Source: JACVRW01 sp963820315
GTDB taxonomy: Bacteria > Actinomycetota > Thermoleophilia > Solirubrobacterales > Thermoleophilaceae
Assembly: GCA_963820315.1 (NCBI GenBank)
Contig: CAWFZK010000025.1
Coordinates: 112,014-176,013, forward strand
DNA: 64,000 nt
Direction of reading: 5' to 3'
Of this stretch, positions 42,688 through 55,107 are shown piece after piece. Both the position numbers and the translations under genes were made by a program. The stretch's first letter is position 1. Every line of letters starts with the position of its first letter. A model generated the notes under the pieces. That model was given only the letters and a program-made list of their open reading frames with translations, had not been told where the DNA came from and did no database searches.

Positions 42688-43632
42688 CTATCTCCGAAAA
42701 AATGCCGGTGGTGAATCACCCGTTTGGGTCACCCCCGCCTCGGGAGGTGGGGCAGGGGCGTGATTTGACCCGCCCTGGGCCCCGAGCGAGGCCAGCTCCG
42801 AGCCGATCCGGCGCCCGGCGCCCGGGTCTCTGAAGCTCTCGGTGCCGACCGCGACCGCCGCGGCCCCGGCCGTGAGGAAATCGAGCGCGTCGCGGCCGCT
42901 CTGGATGCCGCCCATGCCGATCACGGGGATGGTCACGCGCGCCGCGACGGCGTGGACCTGCTGCAGGGCGATCGCCCGGACGGCAGGGCCCGAGACCCCG
43001 CCGGTGCCGCCGCCGAGCCAGGGGCCCCCGCCATCGGGGTCGAGCGCCATGCCCTTGAGCGTGTTGATCAGCGACACGGCATCCGCCCCCGCCTCCTGCG
43101 CGGCGGCCGCCACTGCCTCGGGCTCGCTCGCGTTCGGCGTCAGCTTCACGATCAGCGGCCGCTCGCAGAGCGGGCGCACGCGCTCGACCGCGCGGGCGGT
43201 CTCGGCCGGGTCGGCGCCCATCACGAGCCCTGTCTCGACGTTCGGGCAGGACACGTTCAGCTCGATCATGGCCACCTCGGGGCGCGGCGCCACGGCCTCG
43301 ACGAGCGTCGCGAGCTCGTCGCGGCTGAAGCCCATCACGGATACGACGAGCGGCACGGGCAGCTCGGCGAGCTCGGGCAGATCGGACGCGAGAAAGCCCT
43401 CGAGGCCCTTGTTCGGGAGCCCGATCGAGTTGATCAGCCCCGCCGGCGTCTCCCACAGGCGCGGCGGCGGGTTGCCCTGTCTCGGGGCGACCGTGATCGT
43501 CTTCGAGACGAAGGCGTCGAAGGGGAAGCGCTCGAGCAGCGCGTCGCCGAAGGCGCGCCGCGCGGCGATCGCGTCGAAGGTGCCGGAGCCGTTCAGGATC
43601 GGGCCGCGCAGCGGTACCCCGCACAGCTCCAT
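42688..43632 (-). CDS. pyrD: Dihydroorotate dehydrogenase, class 1B catalytic subunit
   Basis: A 314-residue FMN barrel that oxidises dihydroorotate with NAD via PyrK. Segments GPILNGSGTFD, KTITVAPRQGNPPPRLWETPAGLINSIGLPNKG, active-site Cys in IELNVSCPN, and the FMN loops VSGPAVRAIAL and GMGGIQSGRDALDFL are all class 1B. The last about 20 residues (Pro-rich, ending PPAFFRR) are an unusual tail. The ATG shares one base with the pyrK stop. Last gene of the pyr operon. Confidence 0.94.
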   Translation of the reverse strand: MELCGVPLRGPILNGSGTFDAIAARRAFGDALLERFPFDAFVSKTITVAPRQGNPPPRLWETPAGLINSIGLPNKGLEGFLASDLPELAELPVPLVVSVMGFSRDELATLVEAVAPRPEVAMIELNVSCPNVETGLVMGADPAETARAVERVRPLCERPLIVKLTPNASEPEAVAAAAQEAGADAVSLINTLKGMALDPDGGGPWLGGGTGGVSGPAVRAIALQQVHAVAARVTIPVIGMGGIQSGRDALDFLTAGAAAVAVGTESFRDPGAGRRIGSELASLGAQGGSNHAPAPPPEAGVTQTGDSPPAFFRR

Positions 43633-44455
43633 CAGTGCCCGGCCCCCGGGAAGAGCGCGCTCTCGAGCCGCTCCGCGTCGAGCACCGGCCCGTCGACGCA
43701 CAGGCGCAGGTAGCCGTCGCGGGTCGGGACGACGCAACCGAAGCAGGCACCGAAGCCGCACGCCATGCCCGATTCGAGCGCGAGCTGCGCGGGTGTGTCG
43801 CGCTCGGCGCAGAGAGCCCTGACCGCCTCCAGCATCGCGGGCGGCCCGCAGCTGAAGACGCGCGCCGCCGGATCGGCGTCGAGCTCCTCGCGCAGCAGCT
43901 CGGTGACGAATGCCTGGCGGCCGACGGAGCCGTCGTCCGTGACGACCGCGGGATCCCCCGCGAACAGCGCCGCGGCCTGGGCGTGCGCCGCCGTCCGGAA
44001 GCCGAGCAGCACGCGCGGCCCCTCCCCGCGCTGCTCGAGCTGCTCCTCGAGGCACAGGAGCGGCGCCGCGCCGATGCCCCCGCCGACGAGCAGCGGCCTG
44101 CCGGCGCGGGCGTCGAGGTCGAAGCCGAGCCCGAGCGGTCCCACGAGCCCGAGCCCGTCACCGGGTGCCAGCTCCGCGAGACAGCCCGTCCCGGGCCCGA
44201 CGACCTCGAGCAGGAAGTCGAGCGCGACGCCGTCGCCGCTCGCGCGCGCGCGCGCGAAGGAGAAGGCGCGCGGCAGGTAGGGCCGCTCGCCCTGCCGGCC
44301 GCCCCAGTCGCGCTCCGCGCTCAGCATGTAGAACTGCCCCGGCTGGGGCTCCGGGCCGCCCGCGTCCTCGGTCCCGACGACGTGGTAGGCGCCGAGCCGC
44401 TCGACGCCCGAGACGCGCGCGACGCGCCGCTCGGGCGGCGCGAGCGTGCGCTCCA

Positions 44456-44456
<1 letters not shown>
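43632..44456 (-). CDS. pyrK: Dihydroorotate dehydrogenase electron-transfer subunit
   Basis: A 274-residue ferredoxin-reductase-like protein with FAD segment RPYLPRAFSFARA, the NAD-binding LLVGGGIGAAPLL and a C-terminal [2Fe-2S] site with Cys233, Cys238, Cys241 and Cys253. It passes electrons from the class 1B PyrD to NAD. Start ATG 44456 overlaps the carB stop (TGATG). Confidence 0.94.
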
Positions 44457-47561
<3,105 letters not shown>

Positions 47562-47569
<8 letters not shown>

Positions 47570-47960
47570 CGGCCGCCTCCAGCGCGTCCTGGTGCGAGCG
47601 GAAAATCTCCAGGCGCACGACCTTGCCGTCGCGGTGCCAGTAGACGAGCGAGATGTCCTCCTCCACGCTGGCGCCGCTCGCGCGCCCGAGCGCGGTGGAG
47701 CGCGCCCGTACGACGACCGCCTCGTCCAGCGTCTCGAGGGAGCGGATGTGGACCTCGCCGCCGCCGAACGCCTCCGCGCGCTCTCGGTAGTAGTGCACGA
47801 AGCCGTCGCGCCCGCGGTACGGGAGGCCTTCGGCGCCCACGGTCATCGGCCTGAACTCGAAGTCCGGCGCGAACAGCTCATCGTACGCGTCGAGGAGCAC
47901 CTCGGGATCCCTGTTGTGGGTGTCGATGACGCGCCGCACCAAGTCCTCCCCGTCGCTCAT
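47562..47960 (-). CDS. NTF2/SnoaL-like protein inserted between carA and carB
   Basis: A 132-residue cone-shaped alpha+beta protein of the SnoaL-like type: a DAYDELFAPDFEFRPM strand-helix and GRDGFVHYYRERAEAF, ending VYWHRDGKVVRLEIFRSHQDAL. Such folds serve as isomerases, hydrolases or binding modules. It is coupled at both ends: its ATG overlaps the carA stop (ATGA) and its stop overlaps the carB start by eight bases. There is no known role for this fold in pyrimidine synthesis. Confidence 0.85.
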
Positions 47961-49072
47961 GCCGCCAGCCGCTCCAGGAAGCGGTCGAACAGGTGACGCG
48001 CGTCGTGCGGGCCGGGTCCGGCCTCCGGGTGGTACTGGACCGTCGAGCCCGGCACGTCGCGGAGCACGAGTCCCTCGACCGTGCGGTCGTAGAGGTTCAG
48101 CTGCTGTAGCTCGGCGCTGCCGAAGTCGGTCTCCCAGCGCACCGGCTCGTCGCCGTCGATCGTCCGCTCGCCGTCCGGGCCCAGCACCGCGAAGCCGTGG
48201 TTCTGCGAGGTGATCTCGATCCTCCCGGTCTCGAGGTCCTTGACCGGGTGGTTCGCGCCGCGGTGGCCGAACGGCAGCTTGAAGGTCTCGAGCCCGACCG
48301 CGCGGCAGAGCAGCTGGTGGCCCAGGCAGATGCCCCACACGGGTACCTTGCCGACGACGTCGCGCACGGTGTCGACGACATAGCCGAGCGCGGCCGGGTC
48401 GCCCGGGCCGTTGGCGAGGAAGATCGCGTCCGGCTCGCGCGCGAGCAGCTCGTCCGCGGACGTGGTGCACGGGTGCAGCTCCAGGTGGACGCCGCGCTCG
48501 CGCAGGTTGCGCACGATCGAGCTCTTGATGCCCGTGTCGATGCCGATCACGCGCGGGCCGTCGCCCTCGAGGACCTGCGCCTCGCCGGGCGTGACCTCGC
48601 AGGCGAGATCGCGCCCTGCCATCGGCGGCTCGGCCAGCACGCGCTCGCGTGCCTCGGACTCGGGCGTGCGCGCGTCGAAGACGCCGCCGCGCATCGCGCC
48701 CCGGTCGCGGATGTGGCGTACGAGCGCTCGCGTGTCGACGCCGCTCAGGGCCGGGATGCCGCAGTCGGCCAGCCAGGTGAGCCAGCCGCCCTCCGCATGT
48801 GGCGCGTCCTCGCGGTCGACGCCCTCGCGCATGATCACCGCGCGCGCGTGGATGCGGTCGGACTCCATGTGCTGAGCCGCCACCCCGTAGTTGCCGATCA
48901 GCGGGTAGGTGAAGACGATGATCTGGCCGGCGTAGCTCGGGTCGGTGACGGCTTCCTGGTAGCCGGACATGGCGGTGTTGAAGACGACCTCGCCCGTCGC
49001 AGCGGGGTCGGCCCCGACCGCCTCACCGTCGAAGCGCGTGCCGTCCTCGAGCAGCAGGTAGGCGGGCGCCAC
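47957..49072 (-). CDS. carA: Carbamoyl-phosphate synthase small (glutaminase) subunit
   Basis: A 371-residue class I glutamine amidotransferase subunit: the N-terminal domain has GEVVFNTAMSGYQEAVTDPSY, the C-terminal domain the nucleophile Cys in VWGICLGHQLL, then GHRGANHPVKD and TSQNHGFAV, with His/Glu in VQYHPEAGPGPHDA. GTG 49072 directly follows the pyrC stop. Feeds ammonia to CarB. Confidence 0.95.
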   Translation of the reverse strand: MAPAYLLLEDGTRFDGEAVGADPAATGEVVFNTAMSGYQEAVTDPSYAGQIIVFTYPLIGNYGVAAQHMESDRIHARAVIMREGVDREDAPHAEGGWLTWLADCGIPALSGVDTRALVRHIRDRGAMRGGVFDARTPESEARERVLAEPPMAGRDLACEVTPGEAQVLEGDGPRVIGIDTGIKSSIVRNLRERGVHLELHPCTTSADELLAREPDAIFLANGPGDPAALGYVVDTVRDVVGKVPVWGICLGHQLLCRAVGLETFKLPFGHRGANHPVKDLETGRIEITSQNHGFAVLGPDGERTIDGDEPVRWETDFGSAELQQLNLYDRTVEGLVLRDVPGSTVQYHPEAGPGPHDARHLFDRFLERLAA

Positions 49073-49074
49073 GG

Positions 49075-50445
49075 TCAGCTCACCGCCCCGAGCGCGAACG
49101 AGCGCTCCCGGTAGGCGACCGCGCCGTCGGCGATCGTCATGCGCACGCGGCCCGTGAGCCGGCGCCCGGCGAAGGCGCAGTTCTCCGAGCGGCTCTCGTA
49201 GCCCGCCTCGCCCACCTCCCACTCGGCATCGAGGTCGGCGAGGCAGACGTTCGCGGCCGAGCCCGGGGCGAGCGAGGGCGTCGCGAGTCCGAAGGGCTCG
49301 CCACCGGCGGTCATGCGCGCGACGAGCAGGCCGAGATCGACGAGCCCCGGCAGCACGAGGCCGGTGTGGAGCGCCGCGAAGGCCGTCTCGAGCCCCGTGA
49401 CGCCCATCGGCGCGAGCTCGAAGGGCTGCTCCTTCTCCTCGCGCGCGTGCGGGGCGTGGTCGGTGGCGACGCAGTCGATCGCACCCGTGCGCAGCGCCTC
49501 GATCAGCGTCTCGCGGTCGGCGGGAGCGCGCAGCGGGGGGTTCATCTTCAGGTTGGTGTCGAGGCCGCGCACGTCCTCGTCGGTCAGCAGCAGGTGGTGC
49601 GGCGTGGCCTCGCAGGTGACCAGGGCGCCGGCCGCCTTGGCGCGCACGATCGCCTCGACCGTCTGGCGCGCGGAGACGTGCTGCACGTGGATGCGGCCCT
49701 CCTCGTAGCGGGCGAGCTCACAGTCGCGGGCGACCATCGTCGACTCGGAAACCGAAGGGATCCCGGCCACGCCGAGCAGCGCCGACACCTCGCCCTCGTG
49801 CATTGCCCCTCCGCCCGACAGCGACGGGTCCTCCTCGTGCAGCGCGAGCATGCGGCCGGCGAGCCGCTGGTACTGGAGCGCCTGGCGCATCACGCCGGCG
49901 GAGCGCAGCGGCAGGCCGTCGTCGGTGAATCCGACGGCGCCCGCCTCGGCGAGCTCGGCCATCTCGGTCAGCTCCTCGCCGCGCTGGCCGACGGTGATCG
50001 CCGCCAGGAAGCCGGTCGGGATGCGGGCCTCGGCGCGCGCCCGCTCGCGCAGCGAGCGCAGCACGGGAGCGGAATCCACCACCGGCTGGGTGTTGGGCTG
50101 GGCGAGGATCGCGCAGTAGCCGCCCGCCGCCGCCGCGCGCGTGCCCGAGTCGACGTCCTCCTCGTCCTCGCGGCCGGGCGTGCGCAGGTGGACGTGCGGA
50201 TCGACGAACGCCGGGAACGCGTGCAGGCCCTCGGCGTCGACCACCTCGGCGCCCTCCGGCGCGGCAAGGCCCTCGCCGAGCTCAGCGATGCGCCCGTCGC
50301 GGATCAGCAGGTCGGCGGCGCCGTCGAGGCCGGCGCGCGGGTCGAGCAGCCGGGCGCCGCGGAGCAGCACCGTCGCGGGCGGCGCGCCCGCGCGGTCGAG
50401 CTCCACGGCCGGGCGGCGGCCGTCCGGGGCGGGCGACGGGTTCAT
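49075..50445 (-). CDS. pyrC: Dihydroorotase
   Basis: A 456-residue amidohydrolase: metal motif FVDPHVHLRTPG, the carboxylated-Lys region, HVQHVSARQTVE, CEATPHHLLLTDED and the catalytic CVATDHAPHAREEKE. About 20 extra N-terminal Pro-rich residues precede the usual start VLLRGARLLDP. The ATG overlaps the pyrB stop (ATGA). Confidence 0.95.
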   Translation of the reverse strand: MNPSPAPDGRRPAVELDRAGAPPATVLLRGARLLDPRAGLDGAADLLIRDGRIAELGEGLAAPEGAEVVDAEGLHAFPAFVDPHVHLRTPGREDEEDVDSGTRAAAAGGYCAILAQPNTQPVVDSAPVLRSLRERARAEARIPTGFLAAITVGQRGEELTEMAELAEAGAVGFTDDGLPLRSAGVMRQALQYQRLAGRMLALHEEDPSLSGGGAMHEGEVSALLGVAGIPSVSESTMVARDCELARYEEGRIHVQHVSARQTVEAIVRAKAAGALVTCEATPHHLLLTDEDVRGLDTNLKMNPPLRAPADRETLIEALRTGAIDCVATDHAPHAREEKEQPFELAPMGVTGLETAFAALHTGLVLPGLVDLGLLVARMTAGGEPFGLATPSLAPGSAANVCLADLDAEWEVGEAGYESRSENCAFAGRRLTGRVRMTIADGAVAYRERSFALGAVS

Positions 50446-51392
50446 GCGGGCTGGGGCTCCGACTCGAGCGCGGCGCGCGCGCCGCTGGGCGCCCCGCGGC
50501 CGGCCAGGAGCTCGTACAGGACCGCCATGCGCACGACCACGCCCGACTCGACCTGCTCGGTGATCAGCGCCTGGGGCGAGTCGATCACCTCGGCCGACAG
50601 CTCGACGCCGCGGTTGACGGGCCCCGGGTGCATGAGCAGCTGGTTGGGCCCAAGGCGGCGGCCGTCGATCTGGTAGCGCGCCGCGTACTCGCGCAACGAG
50701 GGGACGAAGCTCCCCTGCATGCGCTCGCGCTGCATCCGCAGCGCGTACACGACGTCCGCTTCGGGCAGCTCGTCGAGCGTGTAGCGCACCTCGCAGCCGA
50801 GCGACTCGATGCCGCGCGGGATCAGCGTCGGCGGCCCGCAGACCGTGACCCGGCAGCCCATGCGCGTGAAGGCCAGCACGTTCGAGCGCGCGACGCGGCT
50901 GTGCAGGACGTCGCCGACGATCCAGACGGCGAGGCCCTCGAGCGAGCCGACGCGGCGCTTGAGCGTGTAGAGGTCGAGCAGCGCCTGGGTCGGATGCTCG
51001 TGCTTGCCGTCGCCCGCGTTGATGACCGAGGCGCGCGTCCAGCGAGCGACCAGCCCGGCGGCGCCCGCGTGCGGCGTGCGCACCACGATCGCCGCCGGGT
51101 CGTAGGCGGACAGCGTCTGCACGGTGTCCTTCAGCGACTCGCCCTTCTCCACCGCCGAGCCGCTCGCCTTGACCGTCACCAGGTCTGCGGAGAGCCGCTT
51201 CGCCGCCAGCTCGAAGCTCGACTGCGTGCGCGTCGAGGCCTCGTAGAAGAGGTTGATGACAGTGCGCCCGCGGAGCGTCGGGACCTTCTTGATCTCGCGC
51301 CCCGACACCTCCGCGAAGCTCTCGGCGCGGCCGAGGATGAACTCGATGTCCTCGCGCGAGAGATCGTCCACCGTCAGTAGATGCCTACGCAT
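50442..51392 (-). CDS. pyrB: Aspartate carbamoyltransferase catalytic subunit
   Basis: A 316-residue transcarbamylase starting RRHLLTVDDLSREDIEFIL. Carbamoyl-phosphate loop FYEASTRTQSSFE, the 80s-loop SAVEKGESLKDT, INAGDGKHEHPTQALLDLYT and MHPGPVNRGVE are intact. No regulatory pyrI is present. ATG 51392 lies eight bases inside the pyrR end. Confidence 0.96.
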   Translation of the reverse strand: MRRHLLTVDDLSREDIEFILGRAESFAEVSGREIKKVPTLRGRTVINLFYEASTRTQSSFELAAKRLSADLVTVKASGSAVEKGESLKDTVQTLSAYDPAAIVVRTPHAGAAGLVARWTRASVINAGDGKHEHPTQALLDLYTLKRRVGSLEGLAVWIVGDVLHSRVARSNVLAFTRMGCRVTVCGPPTLIPRGIESLGCEVRYTLDELPEADVVYALRMQRERMQGSFVPSLREYAARYQIDGRRLGPNQLLMHPGPVNRGVELSAEVIDSPQALITEQVESGVVVRMAVLYELLAGRGAPSGARAALESEPQPA

Positions 51393-51942
51393 GCTGTGCC
51401 TCCGCGATTGCAACCTCGTCCACTCCGTCGAGCTCCTCCACCCGCACGTTCACCCGCTCCGAGCGCGAGGTGGGCAGGTTCTTGCCCACGTAGTCCGGCC
51501 GGATCGGCAGCTCGCGGTGGCCGCGGTCGGCGAGCACCGCCAGCTGGACGCGGCGCGGCCGGCCGTAGTCGAAGAGCGCGTCGATCGCCGCACGCACGGT
51601 GCGCCCTGTGTAGAGAACGTCGTCGACGAGCACGATCGTCGTGTCCTCGACCGGGAAGTCGATGTGGGACGCATGCACGACCGGCTGGTAGTCGGGACCG
51701 CGGATACCCACGTCGTCGCGGTAGAAGCTGATGTCGATGTCCCCGAGCGGGACCGGCTCGCCGACGAGCTCCGCCACGAGGTCGCGCAGGCGCGCGCCCA
51801 GAACCGCGCCGCGACGGTGAATACCAACGACCGCGAGGCGCGTGGGAAGCGGCGACTGACCCGTGTTCTCCACGATCTCGTGTGCGATCCGCACCAGCGT
51901 GCGCCGCACGTCCTCCCGATCGAGGACCGTCTTCTCCTGCAC
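51385..51942 (-). CDS. pyrR: Pyrimidine operon regulator / uracil phosphoribosyltransferase
   Basis: A 185-residue RNA-binding repressor with PRTase fold: VGIHRRGAVLGARL, ISFYRDDVGI and the PRPP loop TIVLVDDVLYTGRTVRAA. PyrR binds pyr mRNA when UMP is high. It starts the operon (GTG 51942), and its own leader carries a matching binding site. Confidence 0.95.
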   Translation of the reverse strand: MQEKTVLDREDVRRTLVRIAHEIVENTGQSPLPTRLAVVGIHRRGAVLGARLRDLVAELVGEPVPLGDIDISFYRDDVGIRGPDYQPVVHASHIDFPVEDTTIVLVDDVLYTGRTVRAAIDALFDYGRPRRVQLAVLADRGHRELPIRPDYVGKNLPTSRSERVNVRVEELDGVDEVAIAEAQHA

Positions 51943-51948
51943 TCCGAA

Positions 51949-51977
51949 CCGCCCCTTCTGGCCTCTCTGGACCTGGT
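51949..51977 (-). promoter_or_regulatory. PyrR-binding RNA element in the pyr leader
   Basis: The minus strand reads TCCAGAGAGGCC (51960-51971) followed by AGAAGGGG, almost the binding-loop consensus of Bacillus PyrR sites. Flanking bases can pair below the loop. The AAGGGG part serves as the only purine-rich ribosome site of pyrR, so PyrR binding would hide it. No terminator hairpin follows, favouring translational control as described for mycobacteria. Confidence 0.75.
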
Positions 51978-51995
51978 TAAAGGAACCTGCAGGCG

Positions 51996-52001
51996 AGACT
52001 A
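51996..52001 (-). promoter_or_regulatory. -10 box of the pyr operon
   Basis: TAGTCT (complement) would start RNA near 51989, giving a leader of roughly 48 bases that just contains the PyrR site. No clear -35. Confidence 0.45.
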
Positions 52002-52048
52002 CCAGCGGTCGCTGACGGCCATGTCTCGCACGCCTCCGGTAGGGCAGC

Positions 52049-52054
52049 TAGTCT
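52049..52054 (+). promoter_or_regulatory. -10 box of the 52063 gene, leaderless
   Basis: TAGTCT ends eight bases before the ATG at 52063, and no ribosome site is present. Confidence 0.45.
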
Positions 52055-52062
52055 CGCATCAG

Positions 52063-52353
52063 ATGACTGCCGATCGAGCACAGGCATACGGCCGCCTCAT
52101 GGAGGTCGTCTCCGCCGAGGGCCCCGAGGCCCTCGAGCCCGACGAGCGCACCATGCTGCGCGAGGCCGCCGACGCCCTCATCTTCTGCGAGGACATCTCG
52201 CTCGACGAGGAGGCGCGTGAGGCCCTCGCCCAGATCGGCGACCTGACCGGCACGCTCGTCGGCTCGGAGCGCTGGGACGCACAGCGCGCCGAGCGCGTCC
52301 TGCAGGACCTCGAGGCCTGCGGGCCGGCCCAGCTCGTCCGGCTGGGCGACTAG
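52063..52353 (+). CDS. Small acidic helical protein
   Basis: A 96-residue protein, mostly helical and Glu/Asp/Ala-rich (AYGRLMEVVSAEGPEALEPDERTMLREAADALIF), with no recognised domain. ATG 52063 is chosen for its leaderless promoter; an upstream in-frame ATG at 52021 exists. It diverges from pyrR and its stop shares CTAG with the convergent RNase Z gene. Function unknown. Confidence 0.65.
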   Translation: MTADRAQAYGRLMEVVSAEGPEALEPDERTMLREAADALIFCEDISLDEEAREALAQIGDLTGTLVGSERWDAQRAERVLQDLEACGPAQLVRLGD

Positions 52354-53309
52354 GCGCTCGGCTCGGCCACCGGCTCCGGCGGGCTCTCGGACGCCCGCAC
52401 GAGCACGGGTCCGCCGCGCTCGGGGAAGGGGATCTCGATGCGGTCGAAGTCGCGCGGCACGACCACGTTGTCGAAGGCGACGCGCGCCTCTTCGCGTACC
52501 TGGCCGCCGGAGTAGCGCGGCGAGATGTGCGTGAGCGCGAGCATCTCGACGCCCGCCGCGGCGGCGAGCGCCGCTGCTCCGGCGGCGGTCGAGTGGCGCG
52601 TCTCGCGCGCGCGCTCCGCGTCCTCCTCCATGAAGGTCGCCTCGTGGACGAGCAGATCGGCCTCCCAGGCGACGAGCCGGGTCATGTCGCAGGGCGCCGT
52701 GTCGCCAGTGAGGACGACCTTGCGCCCGCGCCGCTCCTCGCCCATCACCTGATCGGGCCGCACGCCGCCGACGGTCTCTCCTCGCTGCAGGCGCCCGAAG
52801 TCGGGGCCCGGCGCCACGCCCAGCTCCCGTGCGCGCTCCGGATCGAAGACGCCGGGGCGCGGCTCCTCGACGAACGCGTAGCCGAGGCCGACGCCGCCGT
52901 GGTCCACCTCGAAGGCGGCGATCCGGTAGCCCTCGCGCTCGAGCTCGTCGTTCGGCTCCAGCTCGACGAGGCTCACCGGGAAGGTGAGCCGGCCGACGAC
53001 GGGCCGCAGGTGCTCGAACAGGCGTCGCAGCCCGCGCGGCCCGTAGACGGTGAGCTCGCGCTCGCGCTGGCGCAGCGCGAACGTCTTCAGCATCCCGGGC
53101 AGGCCAAGCACGTGGTCGGCGTGGAAGTGCGTGATCAGGAGCTCCTCGAGCTCAACCAGCCCGACCGAGCGCATCAGCTGGCGCTGGGTGCCCTCGCCGC
53201 AGTCGACGAGCAGGCGGTCGCCGCCGCGCCGAACGAGCGTGGCGGGCAGGCCGCGGCGCGGGCTCGGTGACGAGCCGGCCGTGCCGAGGAAGAGCACGTC
53301 GAGGTCCAT
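52350..53309 (-). CDS. rnz: Ribonuclease Z
   Basis: A 319-residue metallo-beta-lactamase that cuts the 3' trailer of tRNA precursors. LFLGTAGSSPSPRRG at the front, THFHADHVLGLPG zinc motif near residue 60, KVVLTGDTAPCD, LLVHEATF and ALTHISPRY are present. Relevant because the tRNA-Arg gene in this window lacks an encoded CCA and so depends on RNase Z plus a nucleotidyltransferase. Confidence 0.95.
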   Translation of the reverse strand: MDLDVLFLGTAGSSPSPRRGLPATLVRRGGDRLLVDCGEGTQRQLMRSVGLVELEELLITHFHADHVLGLPGMLKTFALRQRERELTVYGPRGLRRLFEHLRPVVGRLTFPVSLVELEPNDELEREGYRIAAFEVDHGGVGLGYAFVEEPRPGVFDPERARELGVAPGPDFGRLQRGETVGGVRPDQVMGEERRGRKVVLTGDTAPCDMTRLVAWEADLLVHEATFMEEDAERARETRHSTAAGAAALAAAAGVEMLALTHISPRYSGGQVREEARVAFDNVVVPRDFDRIEIPFPERGGPVLVRASESPPEPVAEPSA

Positions 53310-53330
53310 GGGCTGTCCTATGTTGCCGGG

Positions 53331-53822
53331 TCAGAGCTCGATGAGCTCGAAACTGACCTCGCCGGCCTCGACGCGCGCCATCCCCATCGTGTGCCGCGGC
53401 GCCCGCCGCCGCTCGGTGGGGCTGCCGGGATTGAAGATCTGAAAGCCGTCGCCCGCGCGCTCGTGCAGCGGCATGTGCGAGTGCCCGAAGACGAGCGCCT
53501 GCGCGCGGCCGCCGAAGCGCGCCCGCATGCGCGCGAGCCTGCCGCTCCGTGGGCCCGCGTCGTGCAGCATCGCGATACGGGCGCCGCCGGCCTCGACGAC
53601 GCGCTCCGCCGGCAGCAGCTCGCCCACCTCGGCGCTGTCCACGTTGCCGTGAACACCGGCGAGCGGCGGGCCGATCGACTCGAGCGCGCGCAGCACCGCG
53701 ACCGTCGAGAAGTCGCCTGCGTGCAGCAGCAGATCCGCGCCCGCGATGCGGCGCACGCACTCGTCCGGAAGTCGCCGGTTGCCGCGCGGCAGGTGGGTGT
53801 CGGAGATGACCGCGATCAGCAT
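53331..53822 (-). CDS. YfcE/MJ0936-type metallophosphoesterase
   Basis: A 163-residue calcineurin-like phosphodiesterase: AVISDTHLPRGNRRLP, LLLHAGDFSTVAVL, VHGNVDS, FGHSHMP and IFNPGSPTERR cover all five metal/substrate motifs. It cleaves phosphodiesters in vitro; physiological substrate unknown. It lies upstream of rnz on the same strand. Confidence 0.92.
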   Translation of the reverse strand: MLIAVISDTHLPRGNRRLPDECVRRIAGADLLLHAGDFSTVAVLRALESIGPPLAGVHGNVDSAEVGELLPAERVVEAGGARIAMLHDAGPRSGRLARMRARFGGRAQALVFGHSHMPLHERAGDGFQIFNPGSPTERRRAPRHTMGMARVEAGEVSFELIEL

Positions 53823-53873
53823 CGGCGCTGAACGGGATCATGCCGCGGGTTGCCCGCCAGAGGTGGGCCCGCT

Positions 53874-53879
53874 TAGGCT
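53874..53879 (+). promoter_or_regulatory. -10 box of the glucose-dehydrogenase-like gene
   Basis: TAGGCT ends nine bases before the ATG, again without a ribosome site, fitting a near-leaderless mRNA. Confidence 0.4.
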
Positions 53880-53888
53880 ACCCGCCGG

Positions 53889-54941
53889 ATGCGAGCGCTT
53901 TCGGTGGTGCCGCTCAAGCCGGACTCGGCCGCGGTCGTCGACATCGAGGAGCCCACGCCTGGCCCTGGCGAGCTCCTCGTCGACGGTCTCGCGCTGGGCG
54001 TGTGCGGCACGGATCGCGAGATCGCGGCGGGCGACTACGGCTGGGCGCCACCCGGCCGGGAGCGGCTCGTGCTCGGCCATGAGTCGCTTGGGCGCGTCCG
54101 CGAGGCGCCCGCGGGCAGCGGCTTCGAGGCCGGTGACCTCGTCGTCGGCGTCGTCCGGAGACCAGACCCTGTGCCCTGCGGCGCCTGCGCGCGCGGCGAG
54201 TTCGACATGTGCCGCAACGGCGAGTACACCGAGCGCGGGATCAAGCAGATCGACGGCTACGGCGCCGAGCGCTGGACCGTCGAGGCGGAGTACGCGATGA
54301 AGCTCGACCCGGGCCTCGACCTGGTGGGCGTCCTGATGGAGCCGACCACGATCGTCGCCAAGGCCTGGGACCACATCGACCGGATCGGCGCGCGCGCCTA
54401 CTTCGCGCCGGAGCGCGCGCTCGTCACCGGCGCGGGGACGATCGGCCTCCTGGCAGCGATGCTCGGCGTCCAGCGCGGGCTCGAGGTGCACGTGCTCGAC
54501 CAGGTCGAGGAGGGCATCAAGCCCGAGCTGGTGGAGGCGCTCGGCGCCAGCTACCACACGACCGATGCCGAGACGATCGAGAAGGTCGCCCCTCCGGACA
54601 TCGTCGTCGAGGCGACCGGCGTCCCGAAGCTCGTCTTCGACGTCATGCAGCACACCGCCAGCGCCGCCGTCGTCTGTCTCACCGGCGTGTCCCCGATCGG
54701 CCGCGACATCAGCATCGACGCCGGCCAGCTGGGCCGCGACATCGTGCTCGAGAACGACGTGATCTTCGGCTCGGTCAACGCCAACCTGGGTCACTACGAG
54801 CTTGCCGCCCGCGCGCTCGCGAGCGCGGAGCGCAGCTGGCTCGAGCGGATGATCACCCGCCGCGTGCCGCTGGAGCGCTTCGAGGAGGCGCTCGACTCGC
54901 GTCCCGACGACGTCAAGGTCGTCCTGGACCTGCAGGCATGA
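53889..54941 (+). CDS. Glucose 1-dehydrogenase-like zinc alcohol dehydrogenase
   Basis: A 350-residue medium-chain dehydrogenase. The N-terminal GroES-like domain has GVCGTDREIAAGDYG and GHESLGRVREAP, the structural-zinc lobe CGACARGEFDMC, and the cofactor domain VTGAGTIGLLAAMLGVQRG. The GTDRE and GEFDMCRNGEYTERG segments are those of archaeal-type glucose dehydrogenases (GDH_C family) that use NAD(P). It stands alone before the tRNA gene. Confidence 0.88.
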   Translation: MRALSVVPLKPDSAAVVDIEEPTPGPGELLVDGLALGVCGTDREIAAGDYGWAPPGRERLVLGHESLGRVREAPAGSGFEAGDLVVGVVRRPDPVPCGACARGEFDMCRNGEYTERGIKQIDGYGAERWTVEAEYAMKLDPGLDLVGVLMEPTTIVAKAWDHIDRIGARAYFAPERALVTGAGTIGLLAAMLGVQRGLEVHVLDQVEEGIKPELVEALGASYHTTDAETIEKVAPPDIVVEATGVPKLVFDVMQHTASAAVVCLTGVSPIGRDISIDAGQLGRDIVLENDVIFGSVNANLGHYELAARALASAERSWLERMITRRVPLERFEEALDSRPDDVKVVLDLQA

Positions 54942-55034
54942 GCGGCGCGACGGCTTCGCCGTTCTGTTCGTGGTGCGTGGTCGTGCGGGAAATCCGCGGC
55001 AGGGATCTCGAGGAGATGTAGCCTTGCTGGCCCG

Positions 55035-55107
<73 letters not shown>

